NCBI GenBank assembly: GCA_002377245.1
Contig: DFPL01000179.1
Span: 2,027-15,800 of the forward strand
Length of the DNA stretch: 13,774 bases
Source of the DNA: Enterobacteriaceae bacterium UBA3516
Lineage (GTDB): Bacteria > Pseudomonadota > Gammaproteobacteria > Enterobacterales > Enterobacteriaceae
Reading direction: 5' to 3'
The position numbers and the translations under genes are program-made. Positions 1-6,802 of this stretch are shown here, piece by piece (the stretch's first letter is position 1; each line of letters starts with the position of its first letter). A model generated the notes under the pieces. The model searched no databases and was not told the DNA's origin. It worked only from the letters and a program-made list of their open reading frames with translations.

Positions 1-9
1 ACTGGGGAT

Positions 10-31
10 CCCTCTCCCTGAAGGGAGAGGG
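10..31. repeat. Short perfect hairpin (CCCTCTCCC / GGGAGAGGG)
   Basis: CCCTCTCCC (10-18) and GGGAGAGGG (23-31) form a perfect 9-bp stem around the 4-nt loop TGAA. No T-tract follows directly, so a Rho-independent terminator is not shown. Stems of this composition are common between enterobacterial genes. It probably belongs to the 3' end of a gene lying to the left of the window, which cannot be seen. Confidence 0.6.
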
Positions 32-42
32 GACCGACTGTG

Positions 43-60
43 CCCGCATTTTTTTGCGGG
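43..60. repeat. Small hairpin with T-rich loop
   Basis: CCCGCA (43-48) pairs with TGCGGG (55-60), and the loop is six T. The T-run sits inside the loop rather than after the stem, so this is not a standard terminator in either direction. It may still be the remains of a transcription end for an upstream gene outside the window. Confidence 0.4.
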
Positions 61-110
61 TGTTCCTCAGCCCGATGGGAGACGGAGAAAAGCCTGCCGC
101 GATTGATCCC

Positions 111-144
111 GTAGGCCGGATAAGGCGTCAGCCGCCATCCGGCA
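111..144. repeat. REP (repetitive extragenic palindromic) element
   Basis: The stretch starts with GTAGGCCGGATAAGGCG and ends with GCCGCCATCCGGCA. The arms GCCGGAT and ATCCGGC are complementary, and the overall sequence is close to the REP/PU elements of Escherichia and its relatives. REP elements lie between genes, where they can protect mRNA ends or bind gyrase and IHF, and are mobilised by RayT-type transposases. None is seen here. It is the best single clue to the host family. Confidence 0.85.
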
Positions 145-157
145 AAATCCCTAATCA

Positions 158-181
158 CTCCTGACACTATGCTGTCAGGAG
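158..181. promoter_or_regulatory. Perfect inverted repeat, probable operator of the VOC-WYL unit
   Basis: CTCCTGACA (158-166) and TGTCAGGAG (173-181) are perfect inverted repeats around the 6-nt CTATGC, 46 bp before the VOC start codon. TATGCT (168-173), a possible -10 hexamer, lies inside the repeat. A protein bound here would cover the promoter. The YafY-type regulator two genes downstream is the natural candidate ligand. The alternative reading is an RNA hairpin in the leader. Binding by that regulator is inference. Confidence 0.55.
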
Positions 182-227
182 GAGGGTGGCACTATCTCGT
201 TGTCGAAAACACAACGAGGACGAGAAC

Positions 228-593
228 ATGAGCAACATTATCAACTGGTTTGAGATTCCGGTGCAGGACCTGACGCGGGCAACGGCCTTTTACGAATACT
301 GCGTTAACGCACAATTTCGTCAGGAGCATGTCGCGGGCATTTCTATGTCTGTCTTTCACTATCAGGCACCGTCGATTGGTGGCGCGCTGGTAAAATCGGA
401 GATGTTCCAGCCGTCCACCAGCGGTAGCGTGGTTTATCTCTACACTGCTGATATCGCTGCTTCGCTGGCAAAAGTGGCAGAAAAAGGCGGCACCTGCTGC
501 TTCGGCCCAGAAATTTTGCCGGATGATATTGGCACCATCGCGCTTATCATTGACAGTGAAGGGAATAAAGTTGGGCTGCACCAACCGGCCTGA
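228..593 (+). CDS. VOC (glyoxalase/bleomycin-resistance fold) family protein
   Basis: This is a 121-residue protein of the vicinal oxygen chelate superfamily, whose members bind a divalent metal and act on small molecules (lyases, dioxygenases, drug-sequestering proteins). Visible signs are the opening NWFEIPVQDLTRATAFY (residues 6-22), the usual first strand and helix with Glu9 where the first metal ligand lies, and the ending DSEGNKVGLHQP (109-120) typical of single-domain VOC proteins, with Glu111. The ATG at 228 was preferred over the in-frame GTG at 186 because GAGGA lies just upstream, the fold begins there, and 120-130 residues is the normal single-domain length. A WYL regulator follows after 33 bp in the same direction, which suggests a regulator-effector pair. 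The substrate is unknown. Confidence 0.85.
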   Translation: MSNIINWFEIPVQDLTRATAFYEYCVNAQFRQEHVAGISMSVFHYQAPSIGGALVKSEMFQPSTSGSVVYLYTADIAASLAKVAEKGGTCCFGPEILPDDIGTIALIIDSEGNKVGLHQPA

Positions 594-626
594 AAGCAAT
601 AACCCCCCACTCACAGGAAACCCACC

Positions 627-1334
627 ATGAGTCGCCGTGCCGACAGGCTTTTTCAGATAGTGCAGATCCTGCGGACACGCCGCCGGGTCACGGCGGCCAT
701 GCTGGCGGAAAGGCTGGAGGTGTCAGAGCGTACCGTCTACCGGGACATTCGCGATCTGTCGCTCTCCGGCGTACCCATTCAGGGAGAGGCGGGGAGCGGC
801 TATCGCCTGATGCCAGGTTTTGACCTGCCACCGCTGATGTTTACCGGCATGGAAGTGGAAGCGCTGATTGCCGCGATCGGCATGCTGCAAACCTGGAGTG
901 GCGACACGCTGGCAAAGGCGGCGGGGTCGGCACAGGAAAAGCTGTTGGCAGTCTTACCCACCGACCGCCGCATTCTGGCAGAACGCAGCCGCATCCTGAC
1001 GCCTGACTTTGGCAGGTACCCGCAGGCAAGGCGCTGGTTTGATGTTTTCCATCAGGCCATGCGCCAGCATGATGAAGTTTACATTCGTTATGAAAACAAC
1101 AAAGGCGAAGGCTCTGAGCGGGCGATTCATCCGCTGGGCCTGTCGTTCTGGGGAGAGGTATGGGTGCTGGTGGCATGGTGCGAATTGCGTCAGGATTACC
1201 GCTGCTTCCGTCTGGACCGGTGTCTGGCGGTGACGCTGACGGGTAAATCCTTTGCCGACCGCCCCGACCGCTCGCTTGAGGATTTTATCCGCCAGCAAAA
1301 AGCGGCTTCTGCAAGCGCAGACGATGAACAGTAA
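627..1334 (+). CDS. YafY-type HTH-WYL transcriptional regulator
   Basis: This is a 235-residue DNA-binding protein. Residues 5-60 form an HTH_11/DeoR-type winged helix; VTAAMLAERLEVSERTVYRDIRDL (21-44) holds the helix-turn-helix. Residues about 135-210 match a WYL domain with the usual HPLGL (168-172) and the C-terminal YRCFRLDR (191-198). The name-giving Trp-Tyr-Leu is Trp-Val-Leu here (179-181). WYL domains are thought to sense small ligands or nucleic acid. There is a good AGGA ribosome site before the ATG. It sits 33 bp behind the VOC gene, so the two are probably cotranscribed and the protein probably controls its own operon through the palindrome at 158-181. The length is normal for the YafY family and nothing is missing. 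Confidence 0.9.
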   Translation: MSRRADRLFQIVQILRTRRRVTAAMLAERLEVSERTVYRDIRDLSLSGVPIQGEAGSGYRLMPGFDLPPLMFTGMEVEALIAAIGMLQTWSGDTLAKAAGSAQEKLLAVLPTDRRILAERSRILTPDFGRYPQARRWFDVFHQAMRQHDEVYIRYENNKGEGSERAIHPLGLSFWGEVWVLVAWCELRQDYRCFRLDRCLAVTLTGKSFADRPDRSLEDFIRQQKAASASADDEQ

Positions 1335-1364
1335 TGCCAGTCCGCTCCACCGCCGGCTGGCATT
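1333..1364. terminator. Possible bidirectional terminator hairpin
   Basis: AATGCCAG (1333-1340, overlapping the stop codon of the WYL gene) pairs perfectly with CTGGCATT (1357-1364). It lies between two convergent genes, where a shared terminator is expected. There is no clear T-run on either side, so strength is doubtful. Confidence 0.4.
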
Positions 1365-1386
1365 CTCTGCTCACATCCCTTACCCA

Positions 1387-2172
1387 CTAAATTGAGCCAA
1401 TCAATCCGCCGTCGACCCGAATCACCGCGCCGGTAATGTAGCTGGCGGGCTGACTTGCCAGAAAGGCAGCGGTGGCCCCGTACTCCTGCGGCTCACCGTA
1501 ACGGCCTGCCGGAATAGACTGGCGACTTTTCTCGGCCACCGCTTCGGCGCTGCTGTTTTCCCGTTTCGCCTTGATGGCATCCAGTTGCCCCACGCGGTCG
1601 GTGGCGATACGCCCCGGCACCATCACGTTCACCGTCACGCCGTCGGCCGCCACTTCACTGGCGAGCGTTTTCGACCAGCCGAGCAGGCTCATGCGTAGAG
1701 CGTTCGACAGCGCCAGATTGGGGATTGGGGCAATAACGCCGGAAGAGGTCGTGGTAATAATGCGCCCCCAACCACGACGGCGCATGGCAGGCAGCAGTTT
1801 ATCGGTGAGCTGAATCAGCGAGGCGACCATCACGGAGAACTGTTGTTGCCAGAGTGCGCCCTCCGTCCCCTGCGCCAGCGCGGGCGGCGGGCCACCGGAG
1901 TTGTTCACCAGAATATCGATATCTCCCCAGTGCTGGCGAATGCCACCAAGAATCTCATCAAACTGCTCGGGCGCCGCCAGGTCGAGTTGCCAGGCCTGTG
2001 CGGTGCCGCCCAGGCCGGTAATCAGCTCAACGGTATGGGCCAGCTTTTCCGGGTTACGCCCGGTGACCGCCACCTTCACCCCTTCCTGCGCCAGCGAAAG
2101 GGCAATCGCCTGCCCGAGGCCACTTCCGGCACCGCAAACCAGTGCCACACGTTGTTGTATCTGGAAATCCAT
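1387..2172 (-). CDS. Short-chain dehydrogenase/reductase-fold protein with altered active site
   Basis: This 261-residue Rossmann-fold protein has the SDR cofactor loop GAGSGLG (14-20), TGRN (37-40) whose Arg39 suggests NADP(H), Asp64 for the adenine, and NNSGG (90-94) in place of NNAG. The family's triad is Ser, Tyr, Lys with spacings of 13 and 4. Here Ser143 is present, but the Tyr position is Ser156 and the Lys position is Arg160, so ordinary SDR redox chemistry is doubtful. A known SDR-like subgroup related to beta-ketoacyl-ACP reductases shows similar losses. The ATG at 2172 was chosen because AGGAG lies just before it; the longer frame to 2211 adds 13 unmatched residues. It follows the GntR gene by 51 bp on the same strand, so it is probably cotranscribed with it and part of the catabolic regulon. 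Confidence 0.85.
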   Translation of the reverse strand: MDFQIQQRVALVCGAGSGLGQAIALSLAQEGVKVAVTGRNPEKLAHTVELITGLGGTAQAWQLDLAAPEQFDEILGGIRQHWGDIDILVNNSGGPPPALAQGTEGALWQQQFSVMVASLIQLTDKLLPAMRRRGWGRIITTTSSGVIAPIPNLALSNALRMSLLGWSKTLASEVAADGVTVNVMVPGRIATDRVGQLDAIKAKRENSSAEAVAEKSRQSIPAGRYGEPQEYGATAAFLASQPASYITGAVIRVDGGLIGSI

Positions 2173-2183
2173 AACTGCTCCTG

Positions 2184-2203
2184 ATTGTATTTTCAGAAGC
2201 AAT
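2184..2203. promoter_or_regulatory. ATTGTAT motif between regulator and SDR gene (candidate GntR site)
   Basis: ATTGTAT (2184-2190) is followed by CAAT (2200-2203), so ATTG and CAAT form a short inverted pair. The site sits directly upstream of the SDR ribosome-binding site. The same heptamer recurs in the other control regions of the island (3160-3166, 3259-3265, 11100-11106). An internal promoter or operator for the SDR gene is possible; binding is inference. Confidence 0.35.
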
Positions 2204-2223
2204 ATGTGCAAGAGTAGTGCCAG

Positions 2224-3120
2224 TTATGCGCGGGTGTTTTTCACGTTCACCTGATCAAAGGCGTATTGCAGGTGCTTTCTCATCAGTTCCGCCGCCTGTT
2301 CCTGTTTGTTCTCGCGCAGGGCATCGATGATCGCCACATGCTCTTCACACCACTCTTTTACCCGACGCTTATTGTGATAACTGCCGAACTCCAGCAGACG
2401 GCGCAGTCGGTTTTGCTGCTGGATGGCCTGCAACACAAACAGGTTGCCGCTGGCTTCCGCCAACAGTTCATGAAATGCCGCATCGGTTTCAAAAATCTCT
2501 TTTGCCGGCACCTGGGTGACGTCGGGGTGGGTGATGAGGCGCAGATGCTGGGCGCGCAGGCGTTTGAGCATTTGCCTGTCTACGTGCAGGTTGGGGGTAA
2601 GCAGCGCGGCCGGTTCAATCATCAGGCGAAAACCGTAACTGTTGCGCAGGGCCACATCGGAGTTCAGGGTTTGCTGGAAGCGCCAGCCGTGCCCGGCATT
2701 GCGGGCAATCAGGCCATCTTCTGACAGCTTTACCAGCGTGCGGGTCAGCACGCCGCGATCGACATCGTAGCGCTGGCTGATTTCCGTCTGGGTAAAAGAT
2801 TCCGGCAGCACGCCCGCAATACGATCGTGCACCAGTCGCTCATACAGCTTCTGGTCATTGCTCTTGGATTGTTCAATCTCCAGCAACTCCAGTTCATCGC
2901 TGCGTTTGAGCAGGAAGAAACCCTGATTAGGCCGCGCTTCAACCGCGCCCAAACGGGTCAGTTCTTTCAGCCCGGCACGCACCGGCGTGCGCGAAACACC
3001 CAGCGCATCGGCAAGATGTTGTTCACGTAAGTGATGACCTGGATCGAATCTTGCTTCAGAGATCAGGTCGAGTATTTGCCGGGCTATCCGGCGACTGCTC
3101 GCAGTGGAGTCAGGCTGCAT
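2224..3120 (-). CDS. GntR family regulator (FCD type) with two winged-helix segments
   Basis: This is a 298-residue regulator. Residues 9-70 are a GntR winged helix (LREQHLADALGVSRTPVRAGL, 31-51). A second HTH-like segment follows at about 92-150 (FTQTEISQRYDVDRGVLTRTL, 109-129, then a wing GWRF). Residues about 160-290 are an FCD ligand domain with the metal ligands Asp213, His217, His261 and His283 all present. FCD regulators are normally about 220-250 residues with one HTH, so this is longer. The ATG at 3120 is preferred over 3144 or 3222: AGGGA lies about 10 nt upstream, a promoter (-10 at 3162-3167) predicts transcription start near 3155, and the frame to 3222 would run through that promoter. 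It is divergent from the ABC-enzyme operon and probably represses it and itself until a small acid or amino acid binds. Confidence 0.9.
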   Translation of the reverse strand: MQPDSTASSRRIARQILDLISEARFDPGHHLREQHLADALGVSRTPVRAGLKELTRLGAVEARPNQGFFLLKRSDELELLEIEQSKSNDQKLYERLVHDRIAGVLPESFTQTEISQRYDVDRGVLTRTLVKLSEDGLIARNAGHGWRFQQTLNSDVALRNSYGFRLMIEPAALLTPNLHVDRQMLKRLRAQHLRLITHPDVTQVPAKEIFETDAAFHELLAEASGNLFVLQAIQQQNRLRRLLEFGSYHNKRRVKEWCEEHVAIIDALRENKQEQAAELMRKHLQYAFDQVNVKNTRA

Positions 3121-3145
3121 GGAAAGAGGTTCCCTGGAATGCATT

Positions 3146-3190
3146 ATTGTGGTCGAAAGATACAATAGCACGGGCAACAAAACGCAGCAA
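3146..3190 (-). promoter_or_regulatory. Promoter of the GntR gene with overlapping operator
   Basis: Read leftward, TTGCTG (3185-3190) and TATTGT (3162-3167) are 17 bp apart, and TG precedes the -10 by one base, giving an extended -10. ATTGT (3146-3150) and ACAAT (3162-3166) form an inverted repeat that runs from the -10 to about +10. A regulator bound there would block its own transcription. ATTGTAT-like half sites are typical of FadR/FCD regulators. Sites were found by eye. Confidence 0.5.
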
Positions 3191-3252
3191 AATAAAGCAA
3201 GGACTGCACGGTTAATGTGCAAGGCGCACCAGGATGAGACAATTTCTTCACA

Positions 3253-3291
3253 TTTACAATTGTATTTATTGAGTCACTAAATTCAATTTAG
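3253..3291 (+). promoter_or_regulatory. Control region of the ABC-enzyme operon: two palindromes and a weak promoter
   Basis: TACAATTGTA (3255-3264) is a perfect 10-bp palindrome containing the island's ATTGTAT motif (3259-3265). CTAAATTCAATTTAG (3277-3291) is a second perfect palindrome around a single C. A possible -35 is TTTACA (3253-3258) and a poor -10 is TAAATT (3278-3283) with a long 19-bp gap. A regulator at either palindrome would cover the promoter. The hexamers are weak, so the exact promoter is uncertain, but a promoter must lie in this 190-bp divergent gap. Confidence 0.45.
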
Positions 3292-3311
3292 ACCTTAACC
3301 AGGAGACGACT

Positions 3312-4121
3312 ATGTCCAGCCAATCTTTACTGTTTCGCCGCGTACGCACACTGATGTTCGCGCTGACCGTGTTCCCACTGGCAGGCCAGGCGGCAGAAAC
3401 CATTGCCCCCGGCAAACTCACCTACGGCACGGCAGCGACCTTTATGCCGTTTGAATTCATGAAAGAGGGCAAGCTGACCGGGTTCGACATCGATCTGATT
3501 AACGCCCTGAGCAAAGAGATCCAACTGACGCCTGCACCCATGCCGATGGAGTTCAAGGGGCTGATTCCTGCCCTACAGGGTAAACGCCTCGACATCATTA
3601 ACTCGGCCATGTACGTCAACCCGGCCCGCGCCGCGCAGGTCGACTTCGTACCCTACCTGAAAATCGGCAGCCGCGTGGTGGTGCGCAAAGGCAACCCGGA
3701 AAAGATCACCGGGCGCGATCTCAGCCTGTGCGGCAAGAACATCGCCGTGACCCTGGGCGGGATTGAAGAGAGCCAGGCAAGAGCAGATAACCAGCGCTGT
3801 CTGGATGCCAAAAAACCGGCGATTAACGTGATGACCTTCCCGGCCGCCACCGACTCTGCCGTTGCTGTCGCTCAGGGACGCGCCGATGCCGAATTCCTCT
3901 CCACACCGGGTACCGTCGCGCTGTTGACCGAAAAAGCCGGCATGTTCGAAGCGGTAGGCGAAGAGTTCGAAGCCGATACCCACATCGCTTTTGCCGTGCG
4001 TAAAGGCGATACCGCCACCCATGCCCTGCTGGAGAAAGGCCTCCAGGGCCTCGTTAAAAATGGCACCTACACGCAACTGATCAAGAAATGGAACTTCCCT
4101 GACTCCGTTGCGATTTTCTAA
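3312..4121 (+). CDS. ABC importer, periplasmic amino-acid-type binding protein
   Basis: This 269-residue protein belongs to solute-binding family 3 (polar amino acids, opines, ectoine). A signal peptide is clear: basic RRVR (9-12), a hydrophobic core, and AGQAAE giving cleavage after residue 27 or 28. The mature start LTYGTAATFMPFEF and LTGFDIDLINALSKE (57-71) are the usual first-lobe motifs, and the C-terminus LVKNGTYTQLIKKW is typical of the family. There is no lipobox Cys, so it is soluble in the periplasm. AGGAG lies 7 bases before the ATG. It is the first gene of a seven-gene operon with its permease and ATPase. The Asp/Arg pair that binds the alpha-amino and carboxylate groups in true amino-acid binders cannot be judged by eye, so the ligand is not assigned beyond amino-acid-like. 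Confidence 0.92.
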   Translation: MSSQSLLFRRVRTLMFALTVFPLAGQAAETIAPGKLTYGTAATFMPFEFMKEGKLTGFDIDLINALSKEIQLTPAPMPMEFKGLIPALQGKRLDIINSAMYVNPARAAQVDFVPYLKIGSRVVVRKGNPEKITGRDLSLCGKNIAVTLGGIEESQARADNQRCLDAKKPAINVMTFPAATDSAVAVAQGRADAEFLSTPGTVALLTEKAGMFEAVGEEFEADTHIAFAVRKGDTATHALLEKGLQGLVKNGTYTQLIKKWNFPDSVAIF

Positions 4122-4149
4122 CCCGTTTTGCCATTAACCGGAGAAAGCT

Positions 4150-4875
4150 ATGTCGATTGAATTAATGTGGCAGTACTTCCTCTCACCCGAGTTTATTCAG
4201 GGTGCGTGGATGACGCTGCTGATTACACTCTGCTCACTGTTGTGTGGCGTGGTGCTGGGTCTGGTGCTGGCGCTGTTACAGGAAGCGCCGTTTCGCACCG
4301 GAAAAGGGCTGGCCTTTTTCTACCTGTGGCTGTTTCGCGGGACGCCAGTGCTGTTCCAGATAATCTTTGTCTACAACGTGCTGCCAGGCTTCGGCTTACG
4401 CTTCTCCGCGTTTACCTGTGCGGTACTGGCGCTCTCCCTCAATGAGGGCGCGTATATGGCGGAAATTCTGCGATCGGGTCTGCAGGCGGTGAAAAGCGGT
4501 CAACGCACCGCCGGCATGGCGCTGGGGATGACCAACGGGCAGATCATGCGCAAAATCGTCCTGCCTCAGGCGGCGCGCATCGTCCTGCCGCCGATGGGTA
4601 ACCAGATGATCAGCATGCTGAAATCAAGCGCGCTGGTCTCGGTCATCGCCGTGCAGGAGCTGCTGCTGGTCGCCAACCAGACCGCCAGCGCCAGCTTCCG
4701 TTACTTCGAAGCGCTTTGCGCAGCGGGCATCTACTACCTGCTGCTCACCACGCTGTTCATGATTTTCCAGTCGTGGCTGGAAAGCGCGCTGGACCCGAAA
4801 CAGCGCCGCAGCAAAAGCCAGAAGCGGCTGACCCGCCTGTTTAAATTACCGAAAACTGCCCGGGAGGCACCATGA
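4150..4875 (+). CDS. ABC importer, amino-acid-type permease
   Basis: This 241-residue inner-membrane protein belongs to the HisM/GlnP (PAAT) family. About five hydrophobic segments are seen (roughly 18-42, 53-78, 85-104, 155-177 and 187-211). The family motif NEGAYMAEILRSGLQAVKSGQ (98-118) leads into the EAA loop up to LPQA (138-141), which docks on the ATPase. The basic tail after residue 215 is cytoplasmic. GGAG precedes the ATG, the gap to the binding-protein gene is 28 bp, and the stop codon overlaps the ATPase start (ATGA). Only one permease gene is present, so the channel is probably a homodimer, as in single-permease importers such as glutamine or cystine systems. Confidence 0.93.
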   Translation: MSIELMWQYFLSPEFIQGAWMTLLITLCSLLCGVVLGLVLALLQEAPFRTGKGLAFFYLWLFRGTPVLFQIIFVYNVLPGFGLRFSAFTCAVLALSLNEGAYMAEILRSGLQAVKSGQRTAGMALGMTNGQIMRKIVLPQAARIVLPPMGNQMISMLKSSALVSVIAVQELLLVANQTASASFRYFEALCAAGIYYLLLTTLFMIFQSWLESALDPKQRRSKSQKRLTRLFKLPKTAREAP

Positions 4876-5612
4876 GCCAGAAACCGCTGCTGGAAATGAT
4901 CGGCATCGATAAGACCTTTGGTCGCCAGACCGTGCTGAAGAACTGTTCCCTGGAGCTGCAACGTGGCGAAACCGTGGTGCTGATTGGGCCATCCGGCTCG
5001 GGGAAATCTACCCTGTTGCGCTGCGTCAACATGCTCTCCCCTGCCGACAGCGGTGACGTGTTCTTTGCCAACCAGCACATCAGCCGGGGCGAAGTCCCCG
5101 CCCACCAGTTGCGCCAGCGTATCGGCATGGTGTTCCAGAACTACGAGCTGTTTTCCCATCTGACGGCGGCGGAAAACATCATGCTGGCCCCGATGACGGT
5201 GCTCGGCATGAACCGCATCGATGCCCGCAAGCTGGCGGACAAACTGCTTGCCAAGGTACGCATTAACGAACGCGCCGACCACTTCCCGGACGAGCTGTCC
5301 GGCGGGCAACAGCAGCGCGTGGCGATCGCCCGTGCGCTGGCGATGAAACCCGAACTGATGCTCTACGACGAACCGACATCAGCGCTCGACCCGGAGATGA
5401 TTCGTGAAGTGCTTGAAGTGATGGCAGAGCTGAGTGCGGAGGGGATGACCAGCATGGTGGTCACCCATGAAATGGGCTTCGCCCGCCGGGCCGCCAATAA
5501 AATTCTGTTTATGGAAGAGGGCGAAATCATCGATCGCGCCAACACCGATGATTTCTTCGCCGGCAATGTCAGCGAGCGTGCGCAGCGCTTCCTGACCCAA
5601 ATATTACATTAA
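4872..5612 (+). CDS. ABC importer, ATP-binding protein
   Basis: This is a 246-residue cytoplasmic ATPase of the GlnQ/HisP type. It carries Walker A GPSGSGKST (39-47), a Q-loop glutamine (89), the signature LSGGQQQR (142-149), Walker B LMLYDEP (162-168) with catalytic Glu, a D-loop SALD (170-173) and the switch His199. All motifs are intact and the length is normal, so it should be active. The start codon overlaps the permease stop by 4 bases, and GGGAGG lies upstream inside the permease gene, suggesting translational coupling. It drives uptake of the compound processed by the enzymes encoded after it. Confidence 0.95.
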   Translation: MSQKPLLEMIGIDKTFGRQTVLKNCSLELQRGETVVLIGPSGSGKSTLLRCVNMLSPADSGDVFFANQHISRGEVPAHQLRQRIGMVFQNYELFSHLTAAENIMLAPMTVLGMNRIDARKLADKLLAKVRINERADHFPDELSGGQQQRVAIARALAMKPELMLYDEPTSALDPEMIREVLEVMAELSAEGMTSMVVTHEMGFARRAANKILFMEEGEIIDRANTDDFFAGNVSERAQRFLTQILH

Positions 5613-5626
5613 TCCCGGAGTGACCT

Positions 5627-6802
5627 ATGTCTACGTATCAGGTTGACAGCGCGCGCATGAAAAAGAACTTAGCGAAGCTGGTGGCGATCAACACAGAAAA
5701 CCCGCCGGGTCAGGAGCGCGAGGCCGCCGAGTGCCTGGCCGACTGGTTGATCACCGCCGGATTCGACCTCTCTTTTAGCGAATATGCACCGGGGCGCACC
5801 AACGTCATTGCCGTTCTGAGCAATGGCCCCGGCCCCTGCTTCGCCTTTAACACCCATATCGATACCGTGCCGGCGGGCACCGGCTGGAGCAGCGATCCTT
5901 TCACCCTGACCGAGCGCGACGGGCGCTTGTACGGACGCGGTGCCTGCGATGCCAAAGGGCCGCTGGTCGCCATGATTGAAGCCCTGCGCCAGTTGGTCAC
6001 GCATCGAAATCTGTGGTCCGGCACGCTGATGGGCGTGTTCACCGCCGATGAAGAGGTCGCCAGTGAAGGGGCGAAGTACTACGTGCGTGATAACCCGCCG
6101 AGCATTGATTTCGCGGTGATCGGTGAACCGACCGCCAACGCCACCTTCTCTGCTCACAAAGGCAGCCTGCGCCCCCGCGTGCGGGTCAACGGGGTCACGG
6201 CTCACTCCGGCACGCCGGAACTGGGGGTCAATGCTATTTATCAGTCAGCACGTCTTCTGGGGCTGATTGAAGAGGCGCACCACCAGCAGGTGCGCTGCCG
6301 CTGCCACGACCTGGTGGGTAACGCCAGCCTGACGGTCACCCGCATTCACGGCGGTCACGCCGACAACGTGGTGCCGGACAGCTGTGAGCTGCTGCTCGAC
6401 CGGCGCATGGTACCCGGTGAAGACGAAGAGACCGTCAAAGCTGAACTGCAACAACTTCTCGATCACGCCCATGCTCATGCAGGTGTGGACGCTGAAATCA
6501 TCGCCTGGCAGCCGACGACCGGGGGCGCCACCCAAACCGACAGCAGTGAAGCCATCGTCGAGCAAAGTCTGGTGGCCTGCCGCAGTCACGGGCAAAGCGA
6601 ACCCGGCCCCTTTGGTTTCCAGGGCGGGTGTGACCTCGTCCATTTCCGCTCGCTGGGCGCAAAAGGGGTGGTAATTGGCCCCGGCTCGCTGGCGGTAGCG
6701 CATAAACCGGATGAGTTCGTCCCTGTCGATGAGTTCATCGCGGCGGCGCATATCTACATCGATATCGCGCTGGCGATGCTGCCCGTGGAATCAGCATCGT
6801 GA
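5627..6802 (+). CDS. M20 family metallo-amidohydrolase (ArgE/DapE/CPG2 type)
   Basis: This 391-residue two-zinc hydrolase acts on amide bonds of N-acyl amino acids or small peptides. All expected residues are visible: metal ligands His77, Asp108 (bridging), Glu143, Glu167 and His359, Asp79 after His77, and general base Glu142. The lid/dimer domain, roughly 175-290, has the usual VTAHSGTPELGVNAI (190-204). No signal peptide is seen, so it is cytoplasmic. GGAG precedes the ATG, 14 bp after the ATPase gene. Its stop overlaps the next start (GTGA), so it is coupled to the enolase-family gene. ArgE, DapE or a succinyl-diaminopimelate role is unlikely given the catabolic setting. Deacylation or dipeptide cleavage of the imported compound or of an intermediate is inferred. 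Confidence 0.92.
   Translation: MSTYQVDSARMKKNLAKLVAINTENPPGQEREAAECLADWLITAGFDLSFSEYAPGRTNVIAVLSNGPGPCFAFNTHIDTVPAGTGWSSDPFTLTERDGRLYGRGACDAKGPLVAMIEALRQLVTHRNLWSGTLMGVFTADEEVASEGAKYYVRDNPPSIDFAVIGEPTANATFSAHKGSLRPRVRVNGVTAHSGTPELGVNAIYQSARLLGLIEEAHHQQVRCRCHDLVGNASLTVTRIHGGHADNVVPDSCELLLDRRMVPGEDEETVKAELQQLLDHAHAHAGVDAEIIAWQPTTGGATQTDSSEAIVEQSLVACRSHGQSEPGPFGFQGGCDLVHFRSLGAKGVVIGPGSLAVAHKPDEFVPVDEFIAAAHIYIDIALAMLPVESAS

Noticed and set aside
10..144. Repeats at the left edge as a CRISPR array or insertion-sequence end
   Set aside because: The repeats differ from each other and have no regular spacers. The main one is a REP element, and no transposase is nearby.
2266..2724. Rightward open frame of about 150 codons
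   Set aside because: It is antisense to the GntR regulator gene, whose ligand domain residues are all conserved.
3573..4076. Leftward open frame of about 167 codons
   Set aside because: It is antisense to the well-supported binding-protein gene, with no family resemblance and no ribosome site.
4734..5309. Long leftward open frame of about 190 codons
   Set aside because: It lies opposite the permease and ATPase genes, whose motifs are complete. Its translation shows no recognisable domain and is a shadow of the high-GC codon use of the sense genes.
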